DNA from: Inonotus obliquus
Taxonomy: Eukaryota > Basidiomycota > Agaricomycetes > Hymenochaetales > Hymenochaetaceae
Length of the DNA: 64,000 bases
NCBI GenBank assembly: GCA_032164295.1
Contig: JAJHTX010000008.1
Location: 1,922,001-1,986,000 of the forward strand
Reading direction: 5' to 3'
Below, piece by piece: positions 11,555-22,542 of this stretch; position 1 is the stretch's first letter; each line of letters opens with the position of its first letter. The notes under the pieces were generated by a model. The model ran no database searches. It had not been told where the DNA came from and saw nothing but the letters and a program-made list of their open reading frames with translations. The position numbers and the translations under genes are program-made.

Positions 11555-11784
11555 TCAGAAGATGTCCTCGAGTAGAGCGGTGTCTTCAGAGCGCTTCAAA
11601 CAGTGCTGCGGGTGGTCAGAGCAATCGGCATCCTGGGATGCTGTATCGGAGCTGGAGCCGGGTCGCGTTTGACGAGACAGTGTTGAGGATGTTCGGTACA
11701 GTCTGCGTCGGTTGGAATAGGAATCGCGCTGACAACCGCAGGGGATGCGAGGAGGGGCGAGAGGAGTGCAGTGAAGGATTTCAT
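11555..11784 (-). pseudogene. Secreted Kex2-processed cysteine peptide precursor, frameshifted
   Basis: The ATG at 11784 opens a signal peptide (MKSFTALLSPLLASPAVVSA). A first unit IPIPTDADCTEHPQHCLVKR ends in a Lys-Arg site for Kex2-type cleavage. A Pro-rich spacer follows, then, one base out of frame, a second unit of the DADC..HPQHCLKR type and a short acidic tail ending before 11555. Compared with unit A the spacer has lost one base, which causes the frame break. Two Cys per unit, a dibasic site after each and a repeated core are the marks of Kex2-processed repeat proteins, which include precursors of cyclic fungal RiPPs. Function unknown; at least one intact copy elsewhere in the genome is to be expected. 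Confidence 0.55.
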
Positions 11785-12359
11785 GTTACGAGTAGATGGA
11801 TAGTTGAGACCGTGAACCCGAGTTGCGATGCGGTGAAGAGAAAACTCGTCAGCCAGTGCGAGTCTTTATACCTTTGTCAAACCTCTCATGCCTAGCTGAG
11901 GATTCTCGTACCGGTTCTCAGTATCCGCAAGATAATCTCATTTAACGGGATCATCGGCATTCCTCCATACTCATAAAAATAAACCTCGCTCAGTAGCCGA
12001 CCTGGGATGCAACTTTACTCCCATGAGCATGACCTTCGATAAACGCAAATAGATACCTCAGAAGAAACTCATGAGCAATATAGATCATGAAATTGAAATC
12101 AACACCGGGCACATCACGGAGCTGAAAGTGATTTGTCGTTCGGGCGAAAGACGGAGTGGTAGTTGCGCGTAAATAACTACGGTGGATGTGTTATAATGGA
12201 AGATCGGAGGCATCCATAGAAGTATCTGGGAAACATTATTTCGCCGACTATGACGGAAATATCCTATCACCTATCCACGTTCAGACACGCGCTTTGAGCA
12301 CCATCAAGCAAAAAATAGCATCCGATAAGGGTACTTATTAGCAGCGAACGCAAGTACAA

Positions 12360-13037
12360 TCATGCGACGCGTTTCTGTGAACGAGGGAAGGATATCGGAT
12401 CTCCCGTTCGAGCAGCTTCTCCATAAGTCAATAGTCCAACGTACGGCATCACGTTATACTTGAGCGTAAAGTTCGCGGGTGAAACACCTCTGCAACAGTC
12501 AACAGGAACAAATTGAGCGCGGAAGAACGGAAGACAGGAAGGCAAGGCAAGAGCAAGAAAGTATGAGAGTAAGACGCACTCGAAAGTCTTCGCCATGTCA
12601 CGTAAGACGTATTTTGATTTGCCTGAAACGTTGATAACGGCATCTTCTTTACGGCGTACGATGCGATCCCAGACGACAACTTCGTTTTGTGTCCCGTCTG
12701 TACTCGTGAACTCTGCCCCGACATAGAGAAAAAGTTGCTTGGTGTTCCAGTTGAAAAGTGGGGTCAAGTCTGTAGGGATTATCGATGATCAATGAAGAGA
12801 GAAGAAGGAGGGTATCGCACCTGCAGATACATTAAACCTTACAAAGCTGAACTCGTGGTTCCTCTGGTGAAAGTGATTATTCCTTCCCGGATGTACGTTG
12901 ACGCTGCTGATGGCGAGAGTACCTTTCGGGTCTGCGGTTAAGAAGAGAGAGGACACAGAGATAGCTCCGAAGAGGACGAGCATGCATGTTGAAAGCAATG
13001 CCGAGATATTACTGAAACGCTGGTAGATACTATGCAT
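12360..13037 (-). CDS. SPC3: Signal peptidase complex subunit 3 (SPC22/23)
   Basis: Three exons on the minus strand (12821-13037, 12580-12769, 12360-12489) with introns of 51 and 90 bases give 178 residues in frame. The protein starts MHSIYQRFSN, has one membrane anchor at about residues 13-34 and then a lumenal domain with DLTPLFNWNTKQLFLYV, NEVVVWDRIVRR, KYVLRDMAKTF and NFTLKYNVMPYVG, all hallmarks of SPC3. It is an essential accessory subunit of the ER signal peptidase that removes signal peptides from secreted proteins. The gene is divergent from the S9 peptidase (278 bases between ATGs). Its second exon holds the ends of two separate duplications (12689 and 12713), yet this copy is intact. 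Confidence 0.95.
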
Positions 13038-13274
13038 GATACCGTTGTCGTTGTTCGTCAACTCGTTCAAGTTTGCTGGACACGAAGGAGTGTGTCGTGT
13101 CCTACGGTCACATGATTCAGTCACATGTTCTTCAAATTTACTACAATGGAAGCTGCAGCACACCATATTGAACTACACCCACTTCTATTCCAACTTGCGA
13201 CACATCGACACGGCTCCCATGAATGTTTCAACAAAGGGAACTAATCCACCCCCATGAGGTGACGAACGAAGGGC

Positions 13275-13281
13275 TATAAAA
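13275..13281 (+). promoter_or_regulatory. TATA box of S9 peptidase (arm 1)
   Basis: TATAAAA lies 35-41 bases before the ATG at 13316. The same site is present in arm 2 (44657-44663). The stretch also serves the divergent SPC3 promoter. Confidence 0.45.
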
Positions 13282-13315
13282 CAGTAAGCCTCTCTCTCTA
13301 CGTTTAACAACAAAG

Positions 13316-15579
13316 ATGAGTACGCCGACACTTACACAGGCACCTTTTGGTACTTGGGATAGTCCCATCACTGCCAAATACGTTGCTCAAGCCGTCGTCT
13401 CTTTCGACGATGTTCTCGTCGACCCGCTTCCTTCTCAGTCCAATCCTGACGGCAATGCTATCTACTACATCGAGAAGCGCCCGGCTGAAGGTGGACGCAA
13501 TGTCATTGTGGATGCTTCTACAAAGCAAGATGTGTTTGGTAGCGATTGGAATGCTCGTACTGGAGTGTATGAGTATGGTGGGGCCAGCACCATCGTGCGT
13601 TGTGGTATCGTGTATTTCTCGAATTTCGCGGACAATCGTGTATACAAGATTGATCGCAACTCTGGGGATAGTCAGCCGACACCTGTGACCCCTGGTGAGT
13701 CTCGTACTCCAAAGCATGGAAGCTCCATCATTCCCGAACGAAGGCCGGCGTACACACCTTCCGTATATGCGTGCTTCCCTTCCCTAGAAATTTGACATTT
13801 TTCTTTCGTATCGAAAATTGACGATAGTAACTCACCAAATTTTGATTGATTAGTTAATGCGAGCCAGCGTTTTGCCAATTTCACCGTCCACCCAACCTCT
13901 TCGCATCTTCTCGTCGCGGTGTTTGAGGACCACAAAGGATCCGCATCGACCGATGTCATCAACACTCTTGTAATCATCGATACCAATACTACGACTATCA
14001 GCACCCTGCTTTCAGGTTCAGACTTCTATGCCGCGCCCACCTTCAGTCCCGACGGCACTCGCCTCGCATGGATCGAATGGAACCATCCGGACATGCCCTG
14101 GCAAGCTGCTCAAGTTTTCGTCGCAGAAGCCGTCATTAACGATGATGGAAGCGTTGGTCTAGATAAGAAGAGACTCGTCAAGGAAACCTCAAAGAATGAG
14201 ACTGCCGTCCGTCCTCAATGGGTCGACTCGAATAATCTCTTCTTTTTCTCTGACGAGTCGGACTTCCTGAACCCTTGGGTTGCTGATGTCGCCAATTCTC
14301 CATCTAAGCCACGTCCAGTCCTTTCCTCCCCAGTAAACCTCGAGTTTTCGGAGCCAGATTGGAATTTAGGCATGTCGTCTTCTGTTATCCTAACAGACTC
14401 CACTGCGTTTACAATCGTAATCAATAATGGTCAATATCTCTTATACCTCCTCAATCTGAATGACGGCACGCTGACAAACCTCGTGACCCCGTATGGCGTT
14501 ATGAGGAGCATCCGACGCACTGGCCCGAGCTCCGCAGTCTTCCTTGGCACTAAAGATGATGAACCCACGGCTGTCGTGCAAGTCTCTTTGGACGATGCTG
14601 GCAAAGCACTGTTCACTGAGATCGCTGGGGGTGATTCAGATGGAAGCATTGACAAGGATTACTTCTCCCATCCGGACCCACGCAATCTAGGAAGCGAAGA
14701 GAATCCGCTGTACGCGATATTCTATGAGCCTGCGAATAAATATTTCACGGGACCGAAGGGGCAGAAGCCGCCCTGCATCGTATTTGTACATGGTGGACCG
14801 ACGTCAATGGCCAACGAAGGATTCGATATCCGTAAACAATTCTTTACGAGCCGCGGCTTTGCGATCGTCGATGTCAACTATGGTGGTTCTTCGGGATATG
14901 GACGTAAGTATATGTGAGCATTCTTTGAAATCCTGTAAATTAGGAGTTGGGCTGATCTATCTTGTAGCGAACGCTTAAATGGTAACTGGGGAGTCCTCGA
15001 TGTAACCGACTGTGAGGACGCCGTGCAAGCACTTTCAGACAGTATCGATTTGGAGCACGTCATGATCACTGGAGGTTCCTCAGGCGGATATACCGTTCTC
15101 CAGTCGCTGAGCTCGCCTCGCTCCAAAACGTACGCTGGGGGAACATCAAGCTACGGAATATCGAACCTTGTTCTCCTCACAGAGGACACGGAGAAATTCG
15201 AAGCCCACTACATGGACAAACTCCTTGGTGGACGTCCGGAGGATATTCCAGAAGTTTATTATGACAGGTCGCCAGTGAACCATGCGGATCAGATCAACGT
15301 CCCTGTACTCGTGAGTTGTCCTTCTCGAACACAGATTTAATAGGCTCTAATGACTATAAATAGATATTGCAAGGAGAGATAGACCCGATCGTTCCGCTGG
15401 AACAGTCCAATCAGATGGTAGAACAGATAAAGAAAGCAAGTGGTTGCGTCGTGTATAAGACGTTCCCTGGAGAAGGCCATGGTTGGAGGAAAGAGGAAAC
15501 GATAATCGAGGCCCTCGATACCGAGTTGGGATTCTATCTGATGAGGATTTACGGCGGGGGTATCTGCGAAAGCGGGTAG
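13316..15579 (+). CDS. S9 family serine peptidase (acyl-aminoacyl/dipeptidyl peptidase type), arm 1
   Basis: Four exons (13316-13694, 13854-14913, 14968-15310, 15364-15579) encode 665 residues. The N-terminal two thirds resemble a beta-propeller (FSPDGTRLAWIEW, PQWVDSNNLFFFSDES) that screens substrates. The C-terminal alpha/beta hydrolase has the oxyanion-type HGGPT, nucleophile S518 in GGSSGGY, Asp D601 in GEIDPIVP and His H633 in GEGHGW. S9 enzymes release short or N-blocked peptides from oligopeptides, usually in the cytosol; no signal peptide is seen. The first intron is long for this genome (159 bases). A near-identical copy lies in arm 2 with a handful of amino-acid changes. Confidence 0.92.
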
Positions 15580-16192
15580 TTTGAAGAACGATTATACGAG
15601 ATTAACAGTACAGATGACAGTAAATCAGTATGATAAAATATGAAGACATCATAGATAGCATTCCCTTGACTCTGTAAAGTATCGCTGAGGATGGCCGTTC
15701 TTCACGTCGCCAAGGAGACAACGACGGATGGGTGATATTCGATAAAACGCAATGTGTTGCATGGAAGTCAGAAAGGCGATAACTGTTTTGTTTCTTTCGG
15801 AGAAGTTACTCGGACGTTCGGAAGTACTGAAAATGGCATCGATGTTGTTTTCGTCGTACATGGTCTACCGTCGTGGTCAATATTAATCAGCGTGCCAAAC
15901 GCGTGCTGAAATATGCTGAACAAGTTTTTTCATGTTTCTTCTCCTTATCCTAATTGCCAGTCACCAATACTATAGGCGACCCCATTCTTGTAGAAGACCG
16001 TAAAACGCAGTGAATCGTCGTTTGCTAGTTGTTGCACGTATTTTTACTTACACAAAGTAAGTAATCACGAAATCAAAGAGTATATTATTACCAGCTTTCT
16101 GCGTGTAAAACTGTATGTACCACAAACAGAAAATAGCATATAACCGAGATCCAACTAAGTTACAATGAAGGCTTTTTAAAAATGCATGCATG
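15580..16192. other. Intergenic region between convergent S9 and CRN genes
   Basis: 3' flanks of two convergent genes. A 70-codon minus-strand frame at 15649-15861 is kept in arm 2, but the arms are too similar for this to show selection. No gene called. Confidence 0.4.
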
Positions 16193-19100
16193 TCACCGCT
16201 GTTTCTTCTTAGGAGGTGCACCATCATCGGCGTCTCCCCTGACCCTCTTAAGTGCATAATTCCGGATAGCATCTCCATGCCTAGTATATTCCAAGACATT
16301 ATCCATATTCAGGAAGGTGTATGGAGCCTGGGGTTTAGAATTGATGATGGCGGGATAAGAGGCGATAACTCGTAGCATATGATATCCTTTTGTGAGCCAC
16401 CTATCAGTTTGGATAGTTGGGCCCAATTTCTTGAGATCCTCGACTTTCTTAAGAATAAATTCTCGGGCATCCACAGTGTCCTCGTGACTCGATTCCTGTA
16501 AGTGAACACAGTCAATAATTCGACGCTCATAGTAGCTATGTCCGTACCTTGAGATGGTAGAAATTTTCATGATTCAGACTCAACATCGCCTTCTGGAGTA
16601 CACGGGAAGGTAGAGAATTTTGGGACCTCCATTTGACCTGAACGACTAGTGCGATAATTAGCCCAGAAGCGAGGCGGACATATAGCACGATGTCGGGACC
16701 CATTTGGTTATCGGGAAGGCAGAACAGTGAAGTCGGCCTTTCGAACCATTTGACCGTGTCTTCTTTGCTTCGACGATTCGATCCAAGGGACGTTTTGCCA
16801 CCACGGGAACCCGCGAGATGGAAAGCATTGACCTCCGCCTCTTCGCCGTTCCAATCGATAGAGACGAGCTCACCGCACTGTTCGGCCCATTCTGGGGCGA
16901 CTTCCCCAAAGTCCAGGATGTCGCATAGCCTACACTTCCTATCAATTGCACATACGAGGGCAAAGGCAACGTAGTGTTCCAAGCATGTGCCGACGGAGTC
17001 GTCGTCCCCAAATCTTCTGGCAATGTACTTTTCGAGTGTAAAGTCACCCTCCTCGCGGAAGTGACGCATCGCAGCAAGGAGCACGAGAGGTTCATCCACC
17101 AAGACCGGGTCATCCGCTTTACAAACAAAACGAGCAAAGCCTAGCTCCACAAGTCTTCTGTCTTCTCCGAGTATCGGACAATATATCTGCTCTATCAGCC
17201 ACTTGTACAGAACTTCACTAAGTGTTTGTCGTCGTTTATCTTGAGATAAGGTTATGTGAGATCTAAGTTGAAGAGCACGGACAATGTCGAGCTTACGATG
17301 AAGGAGTTGAGAGAAATCAAGGGTCTTTGTTTTGATTTTAGCTTCCTCGATATCCACTTCGTCGGCGAAAGGCCCGCCATCGGTCGGATAGAAACCGCAG
17401 ATCTTTTTAATGCATGCGTTGAAAACCTTGTGGGGCGATAGATACTGAAATCTCAATAGCTCGGTCAGCAGTGATGCGGTAAAGCGGTGTCTAAAGGAAT
17501 CAGCATGCACCCTCATTCTATTGATAAGTAACAAATCACCTTCCGCGTGCAAAACTCCAGGCCCGTGAAAGTAACTCCTTCCCCGTATCCGATTCGAGGA
17601 TGTGACCCGGCATATAACGCTCGATGTAATCTCGTTGGCTCTTGGGGTCGTCAAATGCACCAGTGGAAGTTACTACTGGAGATTCTTCCAACTTCACAAC
17701 TACTGAGCCCATGACGGTGTTAACATCATCAAGGGATAGTCCAGTCCCTGAAAGGATGATAGGGAATTTCGTAGCTTTCGTCAAGACATTGAGGATTGGT
17801 CTTAGGACTGGGCGCTTGATGCTATCGTCTCGATATGAACGAAAACACTCTTTCAAGTTATTGACTGCCAACTGCGCCTCGTCGAGTACAATGAAGAATG
17901 TTTGGTCCAGACCATAGTTTTCTTGAAGTTCGACGAGTTTCCCGTTAACCGCGGTGCCCGTCAGCAGATACTCTTTCTCAGCATCTGCCAGGATCTGGGT
18001 TAGTTGCTCGAATACGTCAACATCAAGAATATCAATAGAACACAGCTGAAGAAAGAGCCAGTGTTTCCTAAATTCGTTGACGGACTGGTTGGAGACGCTG
18101 CCTTGCGCCATCGCCATCCCCAAGAAGCGTTCAAAGACGAGAAGGCGAGCCGTAAGGATCTGCTGCATGCGGCGCTCCGCGATGGCATGATTAATATCGC
18201 AATCTTTCATATCCTGGGGAGTGCGCTTGAAGCGCTTCGATTCGGGGATGTACTTGTAGATCATTTCCATCATGTCTAGTGACCCGAGTTTGTGATTGGA
18301 ACCTTCAACGATGGTCGTAAGATAAAATCCCCAATGTTTGCATAAACCCTCGAATAGCAAGCGCGTTTTGCCAGATCCTGAAGTATTGACAAGAGTACTG
18401 GACAAAGATGGTAAGCAGCCTAAGCAGCACCGTTGAAGTGAGAGTGGCTCACACGCTTCCCTTGGTAAATATATCTTCGAGGGCTTTTTCATCGACGATA
18501 CCATTCCCCAAGTTATGAAGCAGTAGCACAGGATCATCATTTATTTTGGGGATTTCAAGGTCGCTGATGAAAGCGACGGTTCGTGGGTCAGCAGGCGGTG
18601 CGGCTTCCCAGAAGTTCTTCCACACCGGTCCAGCCAAATATTCCTTGATTTTTTTATCGTGTCTTCTAAAGAACTCATCAACGCGTTTCCGAGTCTCAGG
18701 AATGCTCTTGAGCGGGGTGCCTTGAGGGGATAAGGATGTCTTGTTCTGCGGGGTAGTCGGACGAGAACTCTCGTCCATAGCTATCAGCGCAGCCACATTT
18801 TGAGTCAGAACCTCACTTTGTCGAGAAGTCACTCGCGGCTGAACTACTCACCTATTGAACAGACCAAGCATTGAGCAAGGAGATGAACATCACATTTTGA
18901 GTCAGAACTCTGCCTTGAAGGGAAGAAGAAGCGCAACGCACCGGGCAATTGCACAAGCAGTATCTCATCCTCGGAGAGGCTGAGTGTCGTTATCATTCGC
19001 CCACCGCCAAGCTCTTCGGCCTTGGCCTCGTTAGTGAGGTCAGCGTTCATCAAAGCCTTCTGCAATTGTGCCTTATTCATGTTTGCGAGCAGTTTCGGGT

Positions 19101-19287
19101 CTGTGCATCTCCACACAGTGAGCATTCTGAGAACGATGTTCTCGAGGACATCTGATTGCGCCTCCTCGACCTTCCTGCACAAATCGTCAACGTTTGCATC
19201 AGCAAGGACCTCAACTGGGAACGCGCGTCCGAAGGAAGCCTTCCGTTCACTATCAATGAAGAGGCACCATACTTTGAGCTTCGCCAT
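16193..19287 (-). CDS. Crinkler (CRN)-type protein: header, P-loop NTPase and PD-(D/E)xK-like domain (arm 1)
   Basis: Five exons on the minus strand (18942-19287, 18453-18843, 17540-18397, 16548-17490, 16193-16495) give 946 residues. Exon 1 is a ubiquitin-like Crinkler header (CLFIDSERK..., MLTVWRCTDPKL, LQKALMN) closed by EILLVQLP at residues 108-115. A linker leads to an NTPase with Walker A NTSGSGKT (residues 250-257) and Walker B FFIVLDEAQ (413-421). The C-terminus has PDIVLYV...VVQVKW, a PD-(D/E)xK nuclease pattern with Gln in place of the acidic residue (D798, Q816, K818), and ends with a basic PPKKKQR nuclear-localisation-like motif. Crinklers are nuclear-acting effectors or genome-conflict proteins; in fungi their role is largely open. 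An alternative first splice (donor 18852) adds about nine residues. The body is nearly identical to the arm 2 gene but the header is not. Confidence 0.85.
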
Positions 19288-22200
19288 GTCGTCTGGTCTG
19301 GTGGGTTTGGTGGGTGGCGGTGGTGGTTGAAAGAGAGGGTGTGATGTGACGTGACAATGCACATACTCAAACTCGGCAAATCCCGCTCCTCTTGTGAATC
19401 TGTCACACATTCTCTGTCCTCAAGTCACCATGGATTCATATTTTAGTTTGAATGCATAATAAAAGAAGAAGAAGGTGTATTATGATTACTGCAACATAAA
19501 GAGAAAAATAAGAAGAGTGGCATGTACAGTAAGAATCAAGATACAATACATACTGAGAGCGAACATCCTCAATTGTGCCAACAATCCATCCACCTCGATG
19601 GCCATGTTGAACAGAAAAAGGCAGATCAGCTGATACACACAACTGTCCGTTAGAGTAGCTTTCAGCTTGCAAGTCCTGAAAGACACTTCTCATTACATAA
19701 AGACGTTGACCAGTACTAGATGCTTGCCACCTTCCTATGCTTACTCCACGCGGCCTCATCTCCACGTCCCGGTTCGTCATGCACTTCCCGCTGCTTGCGA
19801 CGAGTATGTCAACCCAGGTGCTATCCTTGCTCATCCTTTTCTTCTTCGCAGTCTTATCCCAGCGGGACACGCCGTGGTCCCCTCCGCACTACTTCGATGT
19901 TCAATTCGTCATCGCTGTAACTGGCGAGATCAGTGTCACTCAGCTATTTCATACTCTGATGGGACTATCCTGAAGTTCTCGCGACTTCCAGGAAATCGAA
20001 AGAGTGGTTTGCGGAGGATGTGGGTGTGAAGAGCGACGACGTACGTCCATGAGTAGGGGACTCGTTTGAGGACTCCGACAGCAAAGGTGGGCCGATCGAT
20101 GTAACCTTCAAAGGCGACAGAACATCATGACTGGGAGACACCACACTCAGATGCTGTGAGGTCGACGATGTAAGTTTGGGTTCTAATGTTAGTCTGCATG
20201 CCGGCGCCGGTCGAATGCCATATAGTAGCAGAACTTCCGAGAGATAATATCTTCGTTGCGCTCGTATTTCTCCCAGCTAGCAATCTTGACTCCCTTCTCT
20301 CGCATTCGGGCTCCAGGGCACTGTTCCTATGGCGTACAGCCTTCCATACAGCGTTGCCGCCTTCCTTGTGCTCATCTTTGGCGAGAAGGGCGACGAGACC
20401 AAATCGCGTAAGAATATTTGGTTTGTTCCCCTAGCTGAGAAGCGAGTTTAGAAGTTGCGATATTCTACAGGAACGAACTCTTCTAACGAGCAGAATAGTC
20501 GATGTGCGTGGATCATTGGAGTCGTCTTCACAGTCAGGGAAAGGGATGAAGACTTAGCAGAGGATTCTGTACGTGAGGGGGTTTGAATTCCACCTATCCA
20601 AGATCTCTTAGAAAGGCAGGAGAATGTAAGAGGCATGGCACTCACCACCGCCCAGTGGCACTAAACGTCGTTTCGCTACCATCCCTCCAACTTCGGCCAT
20701 ACAAGAGGTCACAAAACACGTCCAGAAAGCCCTCCTAGATTATCTCTCTGTCATCCATGATCGGCGTCGTATCCCAAACGAACGGCGAGAGAGTCTTTTG
20801 CACGTTCTTCTAACTTTCTATGCACCACCTTTTATTGCTGGGGCCATTGCTGGACAGTCTGCTGAACCGGAGGGTAGACCTGGAGAGTTTGATTTAGGCT
20901 CGTATTACTGCAACCGTAGCCAGCGGCACGGGTACTGCGTGCACCCTCTGTGAGATCAAATTGGAGGTGCCACACCTCCGAAACCCATCATAGAGTGTTC
21001 ACCCGGGCGGCAGATCAGTCCGCCACGAGTTTTACCGGGATATTTCTCACGGTCTCCTAGAGGATCCTTTGCGTGTTGGTTAGCTCTCTAGGGAGGCGCT
21101 GACCAGTGGCTCCTGATGATGAGTCTATGCATGTGCATGACTGAAGTTTTTGTTGGAATCACCCGACATGTCGGTGATAGGAAGCTGTTTCATAAAGCTT
21201 TGTGCCTAGGTCACTAGGTGAGTACAAGTCGCTTTACTAGCCTTTAGCCACCGAGTCACATCAAGCTTCCATGTCTTAGATAGAGAAGTGGAGAACGACC
21301 AACCGACCACCGATCCGATCAACCTGCTTCAAAGAGACGTCTCACGCCTGACGTTGGTCGTCGTGTTAGGAATAGTACCTGTTCAAAAAGCCTTGGAATC
21401 CGTACACGAGTTGGCGCTAGCTGAGAATCGCTAATTCAGAACGCGAGGGAGCATGAATAGAGATTTCACATGCTTTGGATACAATCCCAGCTAGGGCGTG
21501 TCTTTCAAGTGTGCCATTTCGCCATCACGCATCAATAGAGGAGATTAGGGCATGGTGAAGAGACACTTGAATAACTGGGCATCACTGTGACTGCGTTGGC
21601 GTCGTGGCAGTTGGAGTACCGTGGTCCTAAACACACGTGTGACAATGCAGAGATACGGTTTACCAGTGTACAAAGACTGGAGAATAGGTGAATAAAAAGA
21701 CCAATGTGACATCGGAGAACGTGAACACTTTACTGTGGAGAAGTCAGGCGAGTGGTGTGTCGTACGGCGCCCGCTTGCAAGTACCGGCTGAAAGAAGCGG
21801 CTGTAAGTTAGAGTCAAATGCCCGCTTTACGTTGTCTGGAACGGAACGCGTGCCTTTTCCGTCGAGTTTCTGGTGAGTGAGGATGAGCTTGTTGCAGTTG
21901 TTTAATGTTAACCGGTGAATATCTTCCACACACACCAAGCTCTTCGCGAGGCTGTTCTGGATTGAGCAAACAGAATAGCCGAGCTCCAACATGAAAGGCG
22001 ATAAAAGACCATGTTGGAAACAAGTGACCAAAGAGAATGGACCGCGAATGACGAGGCTGTGTTACGGAAAAAAAGACTTTTTAACCGTTTTCCTCGAGAC
22101 GTAGACCAGATTGACTTTGAGAAGGAAGGCCGATGGACCGACGAAGATAGTCCAGAGTGAGTCGTCGGTGCCTGCGATGAGAAGGAGGCGGAATTGAATA

Positions 22201-22542
22201 TTGAAAAGAGCTCAAATCTCATGTCTTGTCCATGAACGTGCGTCGGTAGGGTAGAGTCAACTCCGCTTTGGGAAGGGAAATCTTGCGTGATCAGCCCTGC
22301 CAAGAATGGTCATTGAGTTCTGTTGCTAATTTTCAACATACCAAGCCACTTGGCGGTACCACTCCTCCCAGTACCGCTTCACTATCTCCCACACGTTCGT
22401 ATCTTATGGCACTTGTTCAATCCAAGAGCAATTTTTTGCGACACAGGGGCCTGGAGAACATTACTATGATATAAGATACAACTTCACAGACTTCTATCGC
22501 TGCTTCTCCCAGCCAACTTGCCACTTCAAGTACTAATCTCCA
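19288..22542. other. Long gene-poor stretch with degenerate coding-like fragments
   Basis: No intact gene is recognised. Two open stretches look like worn coding sequence: the minus-strand frame at 19436-19870 (contains VEMRPRGVSIGRW) and a plus-strand frame without a usable Met ending at 20953 (contains LLHVLLTFYAPPFIAG). Neither matches a family I know. The left edge up to about 19460 is the CRN promoter and is still alignable to the arm 2 CRN promoter. The right edge holds the phosphate permease promoter. Confidence 0.35.

Larger units (their letters stand above)
9879..12713 (+). repeat. Direct duplication, unit B (fuller copy)
   Basis: Counterpart of unit A. It holds a header-like relic, a peptide precursor with signal peptide, and the 3' part of SPC3, and continues without a break into the rest of SPC3. 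Relative to unit A it carries a 275-base poly-A retroposon (10067-10341) and a 71-base insert near 10831-10901. The stretch 11785-12359 between the peptide gene and SPC3 holds no recognisable gene. Confidence 0.8.
12689..18966 (+). repeat. Arm 1 of a 6.28 kb inverted repeat
   Basis: Arm 1 matches the reverse complement of 38970-45249. Matching positions add to 57938 from the SPC3 end to near 15310 and to 57936 beyond, because of two single-base gaps in the last S9 intron. Most compared exons show no or very few differences. The arm holds part of SPC3, the S9 peptidase and the CRN body. It ends in SPC3 exon 2 at one side and at the first codon of the CRN ILLVQLP motif at the other; past that point similarity drops to paralogue level and fades near 19460. 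Confidence 0.95.

Noticed and set aside
13304..13717. 137-codon minus-strand frame over S9 exon 1
   Set aside because: It runs antisense to a well-supported catalytic gene, and its composition follows from the codon use of the sense strand.
16658..18279. Long frames on other phases of the CRN gene (for example 17642-17917 plus, 16658-17137 minus)
   Set aside because: They are shadows. Their apparent conservation in arm 2 only reflects the near identity of the arms, not selection.
18844..18941. Reading the CRN stretch after LVQLP (LPGALRFFFPSRQ...) as coding
   Set aside because: The sequence has a good donor (GTGCGT) right after LP and an acceptor that restores frame at VQPRVTSRQSEV. The translated stretch looks like intron. 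It is kept only as an alternative splice form.
21171..21190. CGACATGTCG-type palindrome and other short dyads in the 19-22 kb region
   Set aside because: Short isolated palindromes without repetition or neighbouring gene context; expected by chance.
22392..22397. CACGTT as a Pho4-type site before the phosphate permease
   Set aside because: A single hexamer is expected often by chance. It is mentioned in the gene entry but not called as a regulatory site.
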